The notes: a model not told the origin generated them from the letters alone. Positions 27,522 through 35,074 are shown, counted from the first letter of the stretch. The stretch is 64,000 nucleotides of DNA from Nitrospiraceae bacterium (GCA_020632635.1 JACKFE010000006.1:1-64000), one strand, 5' to 3'. Translations and numbers: made by a program.

Positions 27522-27995
27522 CTACCTCACTAACAATCGACCTTCCATCCCTTGAGTACGATGGGAGGGGAAAAACCATAATTGCTTATCACAATAAAAG
27601 TTATATCTACCCGAAATGGCAGGCGTAAACTGAATTCGTTGTTCCTCTCCACTGCTGACATCTGCCTCAAGCAAGCGAATCCCTTGGGGATCATCCAATA
27701 AAAAGTTATGTGGGACAAGGAAAGACTGGTTCCGAAGAACTATGATAACCGTCCTCCCAACCTCCAAGATAATTTCAGAAGGAGAATACTGATAACTTTC
27801 CATAGTGATGGATACGAACGGCTCTTCTGGCGCATCGCCCAACCGTTCGGAGGGAAAAGTCCCTTTGCCCAAGCCCCCGTCGATGAGGCCGATTAGCACC
27901 AAGAAGCAGGAAATCTTCATACCCCATGGTGTATAATGTATTCGAATTGAGTTCATGGTTTTTAACGCGGACGCTTTGAGTTTGAAGAAGCCCAT
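27522..27995 (-). CDS. Exported cupredoxin-like copper protein
   Basis: Up to 157 residues with an N-terminal hydrophobic stretch (MKISCFLVLIGLIDGGLG, preceded by a short extension of doubtful reality). The cupredoxin fold is marked by ITMESYQYSPSEIILEVG. The type-1 copper ligands are His in FLVPHNFLL, Cys in YNFYCDKQ, then His in PSHRTQGMEG and Met in the same segment. It would act in the periplasm as an electron carrier. The start is uncertain (three in-frame ATGs, none with a good ribosome site). It lies immediately upstream of the squalene-synthase-like gene. Confidence 0.82.
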   Translation of the reverse strand: MGFFKLKASALKTMNSIRIHYTPWGMKISCFLVLIGLIDGGLGKGTFPSERLGDAPEEPFVSITMESYQYSPSEIILEVGRTVIIVLRNQSFLVPHNFLLDDPQGIRLLEADVSSGEEQRIQFTPAISGRYNFYCDKQLWFFPSHRTQGMEGRLLVR

Positions 27996-28169
27996 GTGTT
28001 ATCTGCTTAGGAGGGAGAGAGCATGTTATTACACCCTTGACTCGCATGGAAAGATGATTATTTAGTAACCAGGATTTTTGGATTAACCAAACGATGAAAA
28101 TGCCGACTCAACTTAGCCCAATTGGCTTCATTTGCCAAGCGGGAATTTCAATCAGCAAAGGGGGTGTTC

Positions 28170-29054
28170 ATGAAAAAACTTAAAGGAATTGGTTTATTAC
28201 TGCTGGCCAATATCCTCATTTTCATTACTTTGTCAATTTCATTCACCATCTTGTCGGAGGTCGTCCTTCCGGCATTTGGCATTGATATCCGAGGAACGAT
28301 CGCCCAACAAGATCTGCTGTGGGCATTTGTATTTGGATTCGGTGGAGCATTCATCAGTCTGGCTTTCTCAAAACAAATGGCCCGCATGTGGCTCAATTGC
28401 ACCCAGATTATTCAACCCCGGACGCCGGCCGAACATCTCATATACGAGACTGTCGAAAAAATTTCCGGAAAATTGAATATCACCATGCCGGAAGTTTGGA
28501 TTTACGAATCACCCGATCCCAACGCCTTTGCAACGGGCCCCACAAGGAATAATTCCATGGTGGCGGTTTCTACCGGCCTCTTAAATAACCTCAACGAAAA
28601 TGAGGTGAGAGCGGTCTTGGCCCATGAAATGGGGCATGTCTATAACGGTGACATGTTTACCACTACCGTATTGGCAGGATTAATGAATACGTTTGTATAT
28701 GTCATTAGCCGGTGGGTGTACCGCAATATGGCAGAGCGCAATGAAATGTTGGCCTTTGCCACATATTTTTTCTTGCAAACGATTTTGTCTTTTCTTGCCA
28801 TGATCCCTATCGGCTGGTGGTCTCGCAAACGGGAATTCTCCGCGGATCGATTTGCCGCAAATACGGTGGGCAAGGAACATATGATTTCAGCGCTCCAAGG
28901 AATTGATCGGTGGGTTCAACGCACACAATTTGAATATACCACTCAAGATGCCTTGGCGACCATGAAAATCTCCGGGCAATCGAGTGGATTCATGCAACTC
29001 TTTGCCACTCATCCTCCTATTGAGGCCCGAGTGAATGCATTGCGGAATCTATAA
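28170..29054 (+). CDS. htpX: HtpX membrane zinc metalloprotease
   Basis: 294 residues, inner membrane. N-terminal hydrophobic segments are followed by the zinc site HEMGH in VLAHEMGHVYNGDM and the third ligand Glu in REFSADRFAA. HtpX degrades misfolded membrane proteins together with FtsH. The start is fixed by AAGGGGG upstream and the family-like N-terminus MKKLKGIGLLLLANILIF. The gene is followed by a strong terminator. Confidence 0.95.
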   Translation: MKKLKGIGLLLLANILIFITLSISFTILSEVVLPAFGIDIRGTIAQQDLLWAFVFGFGGAFISLAFSKQMARMWLNCTQIIQPRTPAEHLIYETVEKISGKLNITMPEVWIYESPDPNAFATGPTRNNSMVAVSTGLLNNLNENEVRAVLAHEMGHVYNGDMFTTTVLAGLMNTFVYVISRWVYRNMAERNEMLAFATYFFLQTILSFLAMIPIGWWSRKREFSADRFAANTVGKEHMISALQGIDRWVQRTQFEYTTQDALATMKISGQSSGFMQLFATHPPIEARVNALRNL

Positions 29055-29074
29055 CGGTATTCTCGGTTTTCAAC

Positions 29075-29110
29075 AAAAAAAGGGACTTGGCAAAAACCAA
29101 GTCCCTTTTT
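29075..29110. terminator. Bidirectional rho-independent terminator
   Basis: AAGGGACTTGG and CCAAGTCCCTT pair perfectly around a short A-rich loop, with an A tract before and a T tract after. It separates htpX (plus) from the STAS gene (minus) and can end transcripts from both sides. Confidence 0.92.
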
Positions 29111-29200
29111 CATTCTCTGCCTTATACAGTAGTATTTAGATACCGACAGAACCTGTCTCCGACCCAGCATCGGGAACAGACATAAACTCCTTCATACAAT

Positions 29201-29533
29201 CTAGTTCATAGCACTCACACCTTGTGTATGACTAAAGACCGATGGAATACCCTTGAGCCCGTGGCTTTCCAGAACTCCCAGCAAGGAAGTAGGTGGACAG
29301 ATAAGTGCGACAGGGATTCCTAATGTCTGAAGATGATGCACACCATACCCGCACAATACCAAGCCTAAAGAATCTGAACCGTCCGCTTGAGAAAAGTCCA
29401 CGATGACTTTTCGCTTACTTAGGGAAACCGACCTCTCCGCCGTTTTTTCGAACATGTCCCTCGTATTCTGATCAATAGTTCCAAACACTCGAATTAGTAA
29501 CATGTCCGGTAGAATCTGCAATCCCCAGTTCAT
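29201..29533 (-). CDS. STAS-domain protein (anti-sigma antagonist type)
   Basis: 110 residues, essentially a single STAS domain. After an N-terminal beta strand comes IRVFGTIDQNTRDMFEK, and KVIVDFSQADGSDSLGL is the phosphorylatable Ser loop of SpoIIAA/RsbV-type proteins. These bind anti-sigma factors and are switched by Ser phosphorylation. AAGGAG 4 nt upstream gives the start. It is the last gene of the minus-strand block that includes an HPr-kinase-like protein, so phosphorylation by that kinase is conceivable but unproven. Confidence 0.78.
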   Translation of the reverse strand: MNWGLQILPDMLLIRVFGTIDQNTRDMFEKTAERSVSLSKRKVIVDFSQADGSDSLGLVLCGYGVHHLQTLGIPVALICPPTSLLGVLESHGLKGIPSVFSHTQGVSAMN

Positions 29534-29805
29534 CGCACTCCTTCATCATTTCATGTAACCATAATCCATGAGGCATCCACGGGCCACAGATACTCAACAA
29601 GAAATACTGACTCCATCTCCCTCACGGAAATATTTGCCCTAGGAACAGAATTCTAGAGAGAATATCTTGTGCGACCAATTCCCCAGATGGGGAACAAGAC
29701 CTACCCCGACAGGATAGCTCGTGCTCATCTAACAACTGATCGAGGATTGCGCATAGGGTCTAGGGGGGCGAAAGGGTCGGCCCTGACACCCAAAATTCCC
29801 TCAAG

Positions 29806-30816
29806 CTATGCCTTCAACAACGGCAGGACTAAACTCGGCAAATCCAAAACATCGTGACCAAAATACAAGAGATAACAATCTAACTCTTGAACCATCCGAG
29901 ACAGAAATTGAAATTCCCGTTTCGCGGCGGCTTTGTCATGAACGGCCAAGGTTTCAGGAAGTAATTCCTCAAGCGCTCTAGCACGAGGAAACGGTTCAAG
30001 CAGGCTATGGGGCGAATCGATCACTTGCGGAAAGAATAACAACCGAGGCTGACAAACATGGGCAATACTATTGGGATAGACATCCTCAACAAAAAAATAT
30101 TTTTTCAAAACCCCCTGATACAACAGTCCCGGATTGGCATTGACAAGTTCAGGAAAAAATCTCACTGACTGATCCGTGATATCAACTTTTTCCTGAAACG
30201 CTAATAGTTCCAGCTTTCCATCTTTCTCATGCAGCAACGGATGATCGTCTGAAATACAACGAAATCCCGATCGGAGCAATGCGATGAAAGCCGTCGTCTT
30301 CCCCCGACCGCTGCAACCGGGAATAAGAATGCCTTGACCGTCTTTTTCCAAGGCGGTGGCATGAAGGGTATAGAGTCCCTCCCGTTTGAGCAATTGGATA
30401 AGCGATTCATGAACAAACGCGATTCGGACGTCCTCATGCATGGCTTCGGGGTCAATCAGATAAATGGAGGCCCGTCTATTGTGAAAATCGACAGCCGATA
30501 GCCCCTGCGCATGGTAATCTAAAACCAGCCGGTCGGGTTCGATATAGATATCGCAATGCCATTCTCTCCGTTTTTCATCCCCCCGGGTCCACCCTGATTG
30601 AGATGATACCTTGCCCCCTTTAGAAGAACGCGCCGTGCAAGGCACCTCCTCCAGTGAGGAAATGGCTGTGACTTCCATCCTAATAGAAATCGGGTGCCCT
30701 TCAGGTAACAACGGAAAATAGCGGAAGAAACGGCGGATGGGGTCAAGCAGGATTAAGGAAGAAGAACTTACTTCCACTCCCACCCCATGAATCAGCACTT
30801 GACAAGACATGGACAT
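29806..30816 (-). CDS. HPr kinase-related protein in a RiPP-like cluster
   Basis: 336 residues. The C-terminal half resembles HprK/P-type kinases: the P-loop GCSGRGKTTAF follows LHATALEKDGQGILIP, and CISDDHPLL corresponds to the Asp-rich loop of HprK. The N-terminal half (about 150 residues) is unrelated to classic HprK. HprK-like kinases occur next to PqqD-type proteins in several peptide systems, and some lasso clusters (paeninodin) use one to phosphorylate the peptide C-terminus. The target here may be a precursor peptide or the STAS protein. Directly downstream of the PqqD-like gene. Function inferred from fold and context. Confidence 0.8.
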   Translation of the reverse strand: MSMSCQVLIHGVGVEVSSSSLILLDPIRRFFRYFPLLPEGHPISIRMEVTAISSLEEVPCTARSSKGGKVSSQSGWTRGDEKRREWHCDIYIEPDRLVLDYHAQGLSAVDFHNRRASIYLIDPEAMHEDVRIAFVHESLIQLLKREGLYTLHATALEKDGQGILIPGCSGRGKTTAFIALLRSGFRCISDDHPLLHEKDGKLELLAFQEKVDITDQSVRFFPELVNANPGLLYQGVLKKYFFVEDVYPNSIAHVCQPRLLFFPQVIDSPHSLLEPFPRARALEELLPETLAVHDKAAAKREFQFLSRMVQELDCYLLYFGHDVLDLPSLVLPLLKA

Positions 30817-30887
30817 GGTCTAATCCGACCTTAAAAAACAGGGAACCGTTTTAGGAAGGCGAACCGCCACACTGATGACCTTTGAGT

Positions 30888-31361
30888 TTACGATCCGATT
30901 TTGACTAATAGATGCTGCTCCAACAATTGCGACGCGATAACAGTTAAATCCTGTTTGGCCTGCTCTTCCGCCACATCAAAGCGGTCGCAAATTCGTGCAA
31001 GAATTTCCGAGACCGTAAATTGCCCGTCGCACAACTCCCAAATAGCCGTCCCAACCCGATTGAGGGAATAATACATGCCATTATCCAAGTTCAATAACAC
31101 TGCTTCCCCTTCCAAGATAGAACAGTGTACGTCCTCATGAGCCTGCAACCGGGAATCCCTTAAGTCCTCCCATTCTTTCGGCTGGGCAGGCGGGGGCGAT
31201 CCCGATTTTTCCATGGCACGTCGAGCCTCGGCTTCAATTTCCTGATTGCCCGCGTCAGAGGCTACACACGAAGTATCAGGATCTTCGTTTCCTCCGACTT
31301 TGGGGCGAAGCTCCGACCCGATAAACAGTTCTTTCTTCCGCGATGCATCCTGATCAGTCAT
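30888..31361 (-). CDS. PqqD-like peptide-binding protein (RRE)
   Basis: 157 residues. The last 85 or so form a PqqD domain: EAVLLNLDNGMYYSLNRVGTAI, then WELCDGQFTVSEILARICDRF. This is the winged RiPP recognition element that holds leader peptides for modifying enzymes. The first 70 residues are an extra hydrophilic, probably disordered region containing Pro-rich SGSPPPAQP. AGGAGG lies 10 nt upstream of the ATG. In lasso systems a protein of this fold (B1) recognises the leader Y-x2-P-x-L, a signature present in both small peptides of this cluster. Confidence 0.87.
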   Translation of the reverse strand: MTDQDASRKKELFIGSELRPKVGGNEDPDTSCVASDAGNQEIEAEARRAMEKSGSPPPAQPKEWEDLRDSRLQAHEDVHCSILEGEAVLLNLDNGMYYSLNRVGTAIWELCDGQFTVSEILARICDRFDVAEEQAKQDLTVIASQLLEQHLLVKIGS

Positions 31362-31407
31362 ATGAACAGTCCTCCTGCATACCGGTTGATATCATGACTC
31401 ACATCGG

Positions 31408-32328
31408 CTAGACAGTACCACGGCAAAGCATGTCGACCAAGGCATCACCAATCCGCTGTCCGGTGTGTTCTTCGTAAAAAGTAAAAGCCGGGCTGGTATT
31501 TACTTCGAAACAATAGTATTCGCCCTGGACCGTCCGTCGTAAATCAATACCCGCCAGGGCTAACCCCAACCCTCGGGCTAATCCAATACATTGCTCCTGT
31601 AACCCCATCGGCAGCTCGACGGCTCGAATCGTCCGAAAACTCTGTTCGTCCGTATACCGGTAGTCCATAGAAGTGGTTTCGATTTGACTCGCAAACACCC
31701 GGTTCCCCACCACATGGACACGAAGGTCCACCCCAGGAATATATTCCTGGAATTGAACGGGACAATGTCGAATCTGTTCCAAACGAGGGAGATCGTCCTC
31801 AGTCACCCGCCGGACAATCGAGCGCACCGAGCTAATGGATTTATAGATCACCCGCCCCCTGCACACATCAAAAAATTCTTTAGCCCGCTCAGGAATAGAT
31901 GTTACCAGTGTTCGAGGGACATTAAAACCGAACTGGGCAATCCGCATTAATTGATACGGCTTTGCCCCATTCCCATTCGAAGCCTCATAGGGATTCACTA
32001 CCAAGCCGGGAAGGATACTCAGAAGGTGGGGGAAAACGGAACGATGATGCAGAGCATCAGGAGCCCCTTCCTCAGTACCTTTCCAGACCTGCCCTAAACG
32101 GATATAGGTCGAACGGATATCCACAAGTGGCACCAGTCGCCTACCGGCGCTTAGAAACGGTTCGCCCGCCCCCTCCCCCCAAGAAAAGACAATCGGCCAA
32201 TCATGACAAGGCTGCCGAAAATCCATGACAACCAGAGTGACTGCTTTTCTGGCCAATTTCATGCTGACATAGGCCAAAATTGGTTCCTGAAGAGAGCCAA
32301 GCAATAGAAGATAGGGTTTCGACATCAT
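31408..32328 (-). CDS. ATP-grasp ligase (RimK-like)
   Basis: About 306 residues. VIYKSISSVRSIVRR, VQFQEYIPGVDLRVHVVG, LALAGIDLRR and FEVNTSPAFTFYEE are the ATP- and metal-binding blocks of ATP-grasp ligases, with the essential Asp, Glu and Asn in place. Such enzymes activate a carboxylate as acyl phosphate and form amide or ester bonds; in graspetides they crosslink peptide side chains. The ATG overlaps the upstream gene's stop (ATGA), so the two ATP-grasp proteins are translated together. A second ATG directly follows. Substrate not known; the small peptides upstream are the obvious candidates. Confidence 0.85.
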   Translation of the reverse strand: MMSKPYLLLLGSLQEPILAYVSMKLARKAVTLVVMDFRQPCHDWPIVFSWGEGAGEPFLSAGRRLVPLVDIRSTYIRLGQVWKGTEEGAPDALHHRSVFPHLLSILPGLVVNPYEASNGNGAKPYQLMRIAQFGFNVPRTLVTSIPERAKEFFDVCRGRVIYKSISSVRSIVRRVTEDDLPRLEQIRHCPVQFQEYIPGVDLRVHVVGNRVFASQIETTSMDYRYTDEQSFRTIRAVELPMGLQEQCIGLARGLGLALAGIDLRRTVQGEYYCFEVNTSPAFTFYEEHTGQRIGDALVDMLCRGTV

Positions 32329-33260
32329 GAACCAACCCGCCCGGCCCTTAAAACAGAGCACAACTGTTCGATCACCATTTCTCCAACTGCTTCTGACCAA
32401 TGCCCCAGTCGTGGAAACTCATTCCAGTCTGCGCACATCCACTCCCCATGTTCTCTTTCAAGAACTAAACACTCACAAAACCCAAGACCTACAGACTTCG
32501 CCCCATGAACCAAGGCCTGGGTCAATTCCTGGGGTATTGGCTCGGGAATCACTCCGGTCACAAAGGAACCATCGAAATCCGAATGGTGTACCTTTCCCCC
32601 GATAACCGAATTGCCCACGATAATAATGTGGTACAACTGCCCTTGAGGAAATCGCTGAAGAAAAACCGGATACGAAATGACGGTGTCATCCCACTCGTCC
32701 AATCCGTTCGGAAAATATCCCATTCGGTTGCAATCAGGATCAAATAAACTCCCCAGCCGTAGAGGCCCCGTGTAACCATCGACCCACTCAAGGGCAGCTT
32801 GGCGGGAAGTTGCAACAGCCATGGGTGCGACCCGAAGAGAGAAAGCACGAAGTGAATCTTGGCCTGTTCGGGAAGCAAAAAATAACCGAACTCTTTCCCC
32901 GGGAACAGGAAGATTGAAGACCGGGCATGGACACCCATGCAGAATGGCTAGATGAGCGGCTGCCCCCTCCTGAAACATATAGGCTTTCTCATCAGCCTCC
33001 CAATCGTTTGAAGCAAGATGCTCCAACCTGCCGGAGGAAAAACACAGAATTCCGGTCAAATCGGAAATGGGAATCCGCGCTCCCTGAATCCTGAACTCGC
33101 CATCCCCAAGGCCTGGTCGGCATCCTCCTATCCAGGAGAACCCTTCTCCAAACAGCAGCATTGGCCAGGAAACGATTTTAACCTCTTGCCCCTGACTTTG
33201 GAGACGGTGAGCCACCCGTGTGGCAAATAGGTCGGTGGAGTGAGCGATGAGAAGAACCAC
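32325..33260 (-). CDS. Divergent ATP-grasp-like protein
   Basis: 311 residues. The overall layout matches its neighbour: an N-terminal pre-ATP-grasp region (LLIAHSTDLFATRVAHRLQS), a central segment (LYHIIIVGNSVIGGKVHHSD) and an end block CADWNEFPRLGHWSEAVG. In that end block the usual E-x-N metal motif reads D-W-N. Several ATP-binding positions are weak, so it may be an inactive partner or a ligase with altered chemistry. It starts at GTG without a clear ribosome site. It overlaps the second ATP-grasp gene by 4 bp and lies downstream of the terminator that follows the precursor gene. Confidence 0.7.
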   Translation of the reverse strand: MVLLIAHSTDLFATRVAHRLQSQGQEVKIVSWPMLLFGEGFSWIGGCRPGLGDGEFRIQGARIPISDLTGILCFSSGRLEHLASNDWEADEKAYMFQEGAAAHLAILHGCPCPVFNLPVPGERVRLFFASRTGQDSLRAFSLRVAPMAVATSRQAALEWVDGYTGPLRLGSLFDPDCNRMGYFPNGLDEWDDTVISYPVFLQRFPQGQLYHIIIVGNSVIGGKVHHSDFDGSFVTGVIPEPIPQELTQALVHGAKSVGLGFCECLVLEREHGEWMCADWNEFPRLGHWSEAVGEMVIEQLCSVLRAGRVGS

Positions 33261-33356
33261 AGAAGGATTCTGTACAAGGGGAAAAATCTAGTCACTCATA
33301 TGTGAAGGACACCATATATTGTTGAAGGAAACAGAAACTTCGCTCAGTTTGTCAAT

Positions 33357-33394
33357 AAAAAAGCGGGAGGGCGTGACACCCCAACCCGCTTTTT
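33357..33394. terminator. Terminator between precursor peptide and ATP-grasp genes
   Basis: AAAAAGCGGG and CCCGCTTTTT pair, with an inner GGG/CCC extension and a short loop. A and T tracts flank it symmetrically. On the minus strand it would end most transcripts from the 45-residue peptide gene before the enzyme genes, a common way to overproduce a precursor. Confidence 0.85.
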
Positions 33395-33431
33395 CACACA
33401 AGTTTTGACAAGCAAATAACGTTAAAAGAAC

Positions 33432-33569
33432 CTATTCAAGATCTTTGGATTTTTCGGCATATCCTTTTCCAACCCCGGCAGTAAAATTTTGAAGAATCGA
33501 ATGGGGAATAAGAAGCGGTTGACTATAGGGTTCTTTGAGCGGCAAGTTTGGATAAATTTTCTGTTCCAT
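33432..33569 (-). CDS. Candidate lasso-like RiPP precursor 1
   Basis: 45 residues, start fixed by AAGGAGG 8 nt before the ATG. The N-terminal part contains KEPYSQPLL: Tyr15-x2-Pro18-x-Leu20, the leader signature bound by lasso B1/PqqD-type proteins. Thr30 follows 15 residues after the Tyr, as in lasso leaders. A cut after Ala31 would free a 14-residue core GVGKGYAEKSKDLE with Gly1 and Glu8, the residues that close a lasso macrolactam. The lasso leader Gly nine residues after the Tyr is Ser here. The paralogue at 34030 shows the same layout. The core also has Lys, Asp and Ser that ATP-grasp enzymes could link. Function inferred. Confidence 0.75.
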   Translation of the reverse strand: MEQKIYPNLPLKEPYSQPLLIPHSILQNFTAGVGKGYAEKSKDLE

Positions 33570-33641
33570 AGCCTCTCCCTCCTTGTGAGATAATGGAAAT
33601 ACTGACACCTGAGATCTTCCTGATCTCGTCCACTTGTCCAA

Positions 33642-33670
33642 ACGCTAACCTGCCCCCCTGCTTATGTCAA
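33642..33670 (-). promoter_or_regulatory. Promoter of precursor gene 1 with overlapping inverted repeat
   Basis: On the minus strand a perfect TTGACA (33665-33670) is 17 bp from TAGCGT (33642-33647). The inverted repeat CTGCTT / AAGCAG (33658-33674) overlaps the -35 box and could be an operator. The -10 match is weak. Confidence 0.45.
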
Positions 33671-34029
33671 GCAGATAACATTGAGACGAATTGAATGAAT
33701 GGAAACCACTCTTCAGGGTCAGGGTACACCAAGAACTTCGATTCCTCGTGGTCTTCCAAGGACGAGCCTGCTATGAGATTCCGTACTTTATGGGTCTTCA
33801 ACAACAGTTCCGTATACTTTTCCTTCTGAAGATGTGTGGTCAGTGGCCATTAGTATTTTTATCGTCCGGCCAGTGACTCTCGCACCGGCTGCTGACCCCG
33901 AACATGAAAGAAGTAACGGGATACAATTGTTCTGAGGAAAAATAAAGGATGGGCGGAAGGGATACCTCCTTTTCCGCTTCGTTGCACACTGAAGTCCAAA
34001 GAAACTCTTGGGATTTTAAAGATCTTCTA
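33671..34029. other. Spacer between the two precursor genes
   Basis: About 360 bp with no convincing gene. Two structured elements are seen. GTCAGTGGCC (33839-33848) pairs with GGCCAGTGAC (33868-33877) except for one position. On the minus strand, GCGGAA / TTCCGC frames an AGGAGG-containing loop (about 33954-33978) and precedes a T-rich run, a possible weak terminator for precursor 2. No third copy of the KEPY peptide motif is found. Confidence 0.4.
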
Positions 34030-34170
34030 TTATTGTTTCTCGACTAGTATCTTTGGGACTTCCAGAGACGCCTTTGACCCTGTTCCGGTTGTGAAATCCC
34101 GTAAGGCCTCATGCGTCGTCAATAGGGGTTCCGTGTAGGGCTCTTTTTGAGTTGAATATTCCGTTTGCAT
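34030..34170 (-). CDS. Candidate lasso-like RiPP precursor 2
   Basis: 46 residues with GGGAGG 7 nt before the ATG. It contains KEPYTEPLL, where Tyr12-x2-Pro15-x-Leu17 matches the B1-bound leader signature, and Thr27 lies 15 residues after the Tyr. A cut after Thr28 gives the core GTGSKASLEVPKILVEKQ, with Gly1 and Glu9 able to form a nine-residue ring. It shares KEPYxxPLL, a His three residues on, LxxFT and GxG with precursor 1, while the cores diverge, as expected of RiPP paralogues. The lasso leader Gly position is Glu here. No experimental support. Confidence 0.75.
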   Translation of the reverse strand: MQTEYSTQKEPYTEPLLTTHEALRDFTTGTGSKASLEVPKILVEKQ

Positions 34171-34203
34171 GAAGCTACCTCCCTCTGAAGAAATGGAATA
34201 AAA

Positions 34204-34219
34204 ATGGTTCATGAACCAT
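34204..34219. promoter_or_regulatory. Perfect 16-bp palindrome upstream of precursor 2
   Basis: ATGGTTCATGAACCAT is an uninterrupted palindrome about 34 nt before the ATG of precursor 2 and just downstream of its predicted transcription start. It is a likely protein-binding site, as a loopless RNA hairpin is unlikely. Confidence 0.5.
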
Positions 34220-34231
34220 ATGAACCCGGCC

Positions 34232-34260
34232 ATTCTAAAATATGAAATCTACAAAAGCAA
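34232..34260 (-). promoter_or_regulatory. Promoter of precursor gene 2
   Basis: On the minus strand TTGCTT (34255-34260) and TAGAAT (34232-34237) are 17 bp apart. The -10 box matches 5 of 6 positions; the -35 is weaker. Confidence 0.4.
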
Positions 34261-34423
34261 TTCCAATATCCCCCATTTTCCCCTTTATTTTCAAAGGCGT
34301 TTGGCAAAATTCCCATATTCTCAGGTCATTTTGAGGGCCATCCCCAATCTCCCCAGAGCTTCACTTGGGATCTCGTGTCCCCACAATCCCCTTCTTTTTC
34401 TTTCACTTAGGGGAAAAGCATCC

Positions 34424-35032
34424 CTAAAAATAAAACGTGACGATCGTGATCCGTTGGCCTTCAAGAACAGGAGCGACTTCATGAAAAGTCTCTGACGGAA
34501 ATACCACCGCCATGCTCGTCTCCGGCTGCACCGGTATACCAAAGTTTTTCCCGGACTTTCCCTGGACCAATCCATAGAACATTAAGGCCCCGCCCCGATA
34601 CTCCTGCTCGGTATTCTCCCCCTCACCGTTCACGAATAACACCAGCGACACCTTTCGGCCTTTCGCCGAATGCTCCATCGACTCCTTTGGCAAGACGTCC
34701 TGATGATACCGGTAAAAATCTCCCGGTTGGTACACCAGACATTGAAACCGTTCATGCCCTTTGAGGGATTGGCCGAAATGGGATTCCAATCTAGGTTGCA
34801 GGGCACTCAATTTGGCGTCGATCTCTTGCTGCAACGGGACCGAGAGGGCCGTCACCCTGACCTTTCGCCAATCTTCATGATCCAGCCCCTCACCCTGCTT
34901 TCCAATCACTTGTCCTGTGGTAAAGGTCTTGGCCGCACGGACTTCATCCATAATCAACTGGCGCAGGCCATTATTCAAAACGTCTCGCTCAAAGTAGATT
35001 CCGAATGGCGAGAAAAATTCAATCTTCGGCAT
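34424..35032 (-). CDS. 2-oxoglutarate/Fe(II)-dependent oxygenase
   Basis: About 202 residues. The double-stranded beta-helix core of prolyl-4-hydroxylase-type enzymes is visible. CLVYQPGDFYRYHQDVLP holds the first His and Asp of the iron triad, RKVSLVLFVNGE and EYRGGALMFYG follow, and ETFHEVAPVLEGQRITIVTFYF carries the second His and the Arg that binds 2-oxoglutarate. Start at 35032 has GGAG close by; an ATG 12 codons earlier is possible. It lies just upstream of the precursor genes on the same strand, so it may hydroxylate a peptide, but a free-standing role is equally possible. Confidence 0.83.
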   Translation of the reverse strand: MPKIEFFSPFGIYFERDVLNNGLRQLIMDEVRAAKTFTTGQVIGKQGEGLDHEDWRKVRVTALSVPLQQEIDAKLSALQPRLESHFGQSLKGHERFQCLVYQPGDFYRYHQDVLPKESMEHSAKGRKVSLVLFVNGEGENTEQEYRGGALMFYGLVQGKSGKNFGIPVQPETSMAVVFPSETFHEVAPVLEGQRITIVTFYF

Positions 35033-35074
35033 ACGACTCCGTCTAGAGAGATATGGATCGCCTAACATTCCACA

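Noticed and set aside
33691..33876. Plus-strand open frame of 61 codons in the spacer between the two peptide genes
   Set aside because: No ribosome site, no recognisable motif, and on the opposite strand to the cluster; it overlaps the hairpin element. Treated as non-coding.
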